Below, one piece after another: positions 5,817 through 5,956 of a stretch of 5,956 bases of DNA. A model generated the notes under the pieces. That model did no database searches. It was given only the letters and a program-made list of their open reading frames with translations, and had not been told where the DNA came from. Position 1 is the stretch's first letter. Each line of letters opens with the position of its first letter. The position numbers were made by a program, and so were the translations under genes. The DNA is from Paracoccaceae bacterium (GTDB lineage Bacteria > Pseudomonadota > Alphaproteobacteria > Rhodobacterales > Rhodobacteraceae). The stretch is taken from the NCBI GenBank assembly GCA_012036325.1, contig JAAUPC010000234.1, positions 1 through 5,956 on the forward strand. The letters are read 5' to 3'.

Positions 5817-5873
5817 GTGAAGCCCGCACGGAATGCAAACCCCGTGTCATGGCATCAAGGGGATGTGAAGCCC
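5817..5873. repeat. Short direct repeat GTGAAGCCC upstream of degP
   Basis: The 9-mer GTGAAGCCC occurs at 5817-5825 and again at 5865-5873, 48 bp apart start to start, inside the 145-bp gap between the DUF2065-like gene and degP. The gap should contain any degP promoter. I see CTTGATG on the minus strand (5859-5853), which resembles a heat-shock -35, but no convincing -10 partner, so I do not call a promoter. Confidence 0.35.
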
Positions 5874-5878
5874 TGGTG

Positions 5879-5956
5879 TCAGGCCGTGCGCGCGAGCCAG
5901 ACCAGGAACACGCCAAGGGCCAGCGCGGCAAGGCCGATGGCGCGGCGCTGGTCCTG
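5879..5956 (-). CDS. C-terminal end of a small membrane protein, DUF2065-like (5' end beyond window)
   Basis: The last 25 codons of a minus-strand gene end at TGA (5881-5879). They read QDQRRAIGLAALALGVFLVW and then LARTA: a basic turn followed by one transmembrane helix that ends close to the C-terminus. This matches the end of the roughly 60-aa DUF2065 (YjeT-like) proteins, whose last helix follows a PxxRR-type turn. The position just upstream of degP agrees with the hflK-hflC-DUF2065-degP order known in Rhodobacteraceae. With only 25 residues visible, the family call leans on this context. Function is unknown; it is probably an inner-membrane protein. Confidence 0.6.
   Translation of the reverse strand, partial: QDQRRAIGLAALALGVFLVWLARTA

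Noticed and set aside
1..5956. CRISPR array, insertion sequence, tRNA/rRNA or prophage
   Set aside because: I saw no regularly spaced repeats, terminal inverted repeats with a transposase, tRNA-like folds or phage genes; base composition looks even across the window.

Overview
The window is GC-rich and looks like an alphaproteobacterial chromosome segment, most likely Rhodobacteraceae (a Rhodobacter, Paracoccus or Gemmobacter relative). This rests on codon use, on a degP gene preceded by the tail of a small DUF2065-like membrane protein, and on oxygen-dependent (aerobic) cobalamin genes with an adenosylcobalamin-type riboswitch. Every gene I can support lies on the minus strand, so transcription runs from high to low coordinates. 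The plus strand holds only opposite-strand shadow frames.

Layout in transcription order: C-terminal end of a small membrane protein (5956-5879); a leader with a short direct repeat and a hairpin; a periplasmic Do-type serine protease, degP (5733-4282), closed by a strong Rho-independent terminator (4260-4225); a cluster of three back-to-back inverted repeats (4202-4136); cobA, uroporphyrinogen-III C-methyltransferase (4127-3399); a cobalamin riboswitch (about 3380-3150) with a likely translational expression platform; a CbiM-family cobalt transporter component (3105-2434) followed by a hairpin terminator (2425-2400); cobF, precorrin-6A synthase (2381-1639), broken by a one-base frameshift; an APH-fold small-molecule kinase that overlaps the cobF stop (1646-702); and a flavodoxin-fold NAD(P)H:quinone-type oxidoreductase that runs off the left edge (566-1).

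The central block (cobA, riboswitch-cbiM, cobF) is about vitamin B12. CobA makes precorrin-2, the CbiM-like protein would bring in cobalt under B12 feedback, and CobF performs the deacetylating C1 methylation specific to the aerobic route. The remaining cob genes and the CbiN/Q/O partners are not in this window. The kinase is tied to cobF by an 8-base overlap, but its substrate is unknown. degP belongs to a separate envelope-quality-control unit.

The points most worth a second look are the cobF frameshift (a missing G in a short G run, with an otherwise intact downstream frame), the triple hairpin cluster in front of cobA, the solitary riboswitch-controlled CbiM, and the kinase coupled to cobF. 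I saw no CRISPR array, transposon, tRNA or rRNA, and no clearly new defence or mobile system.
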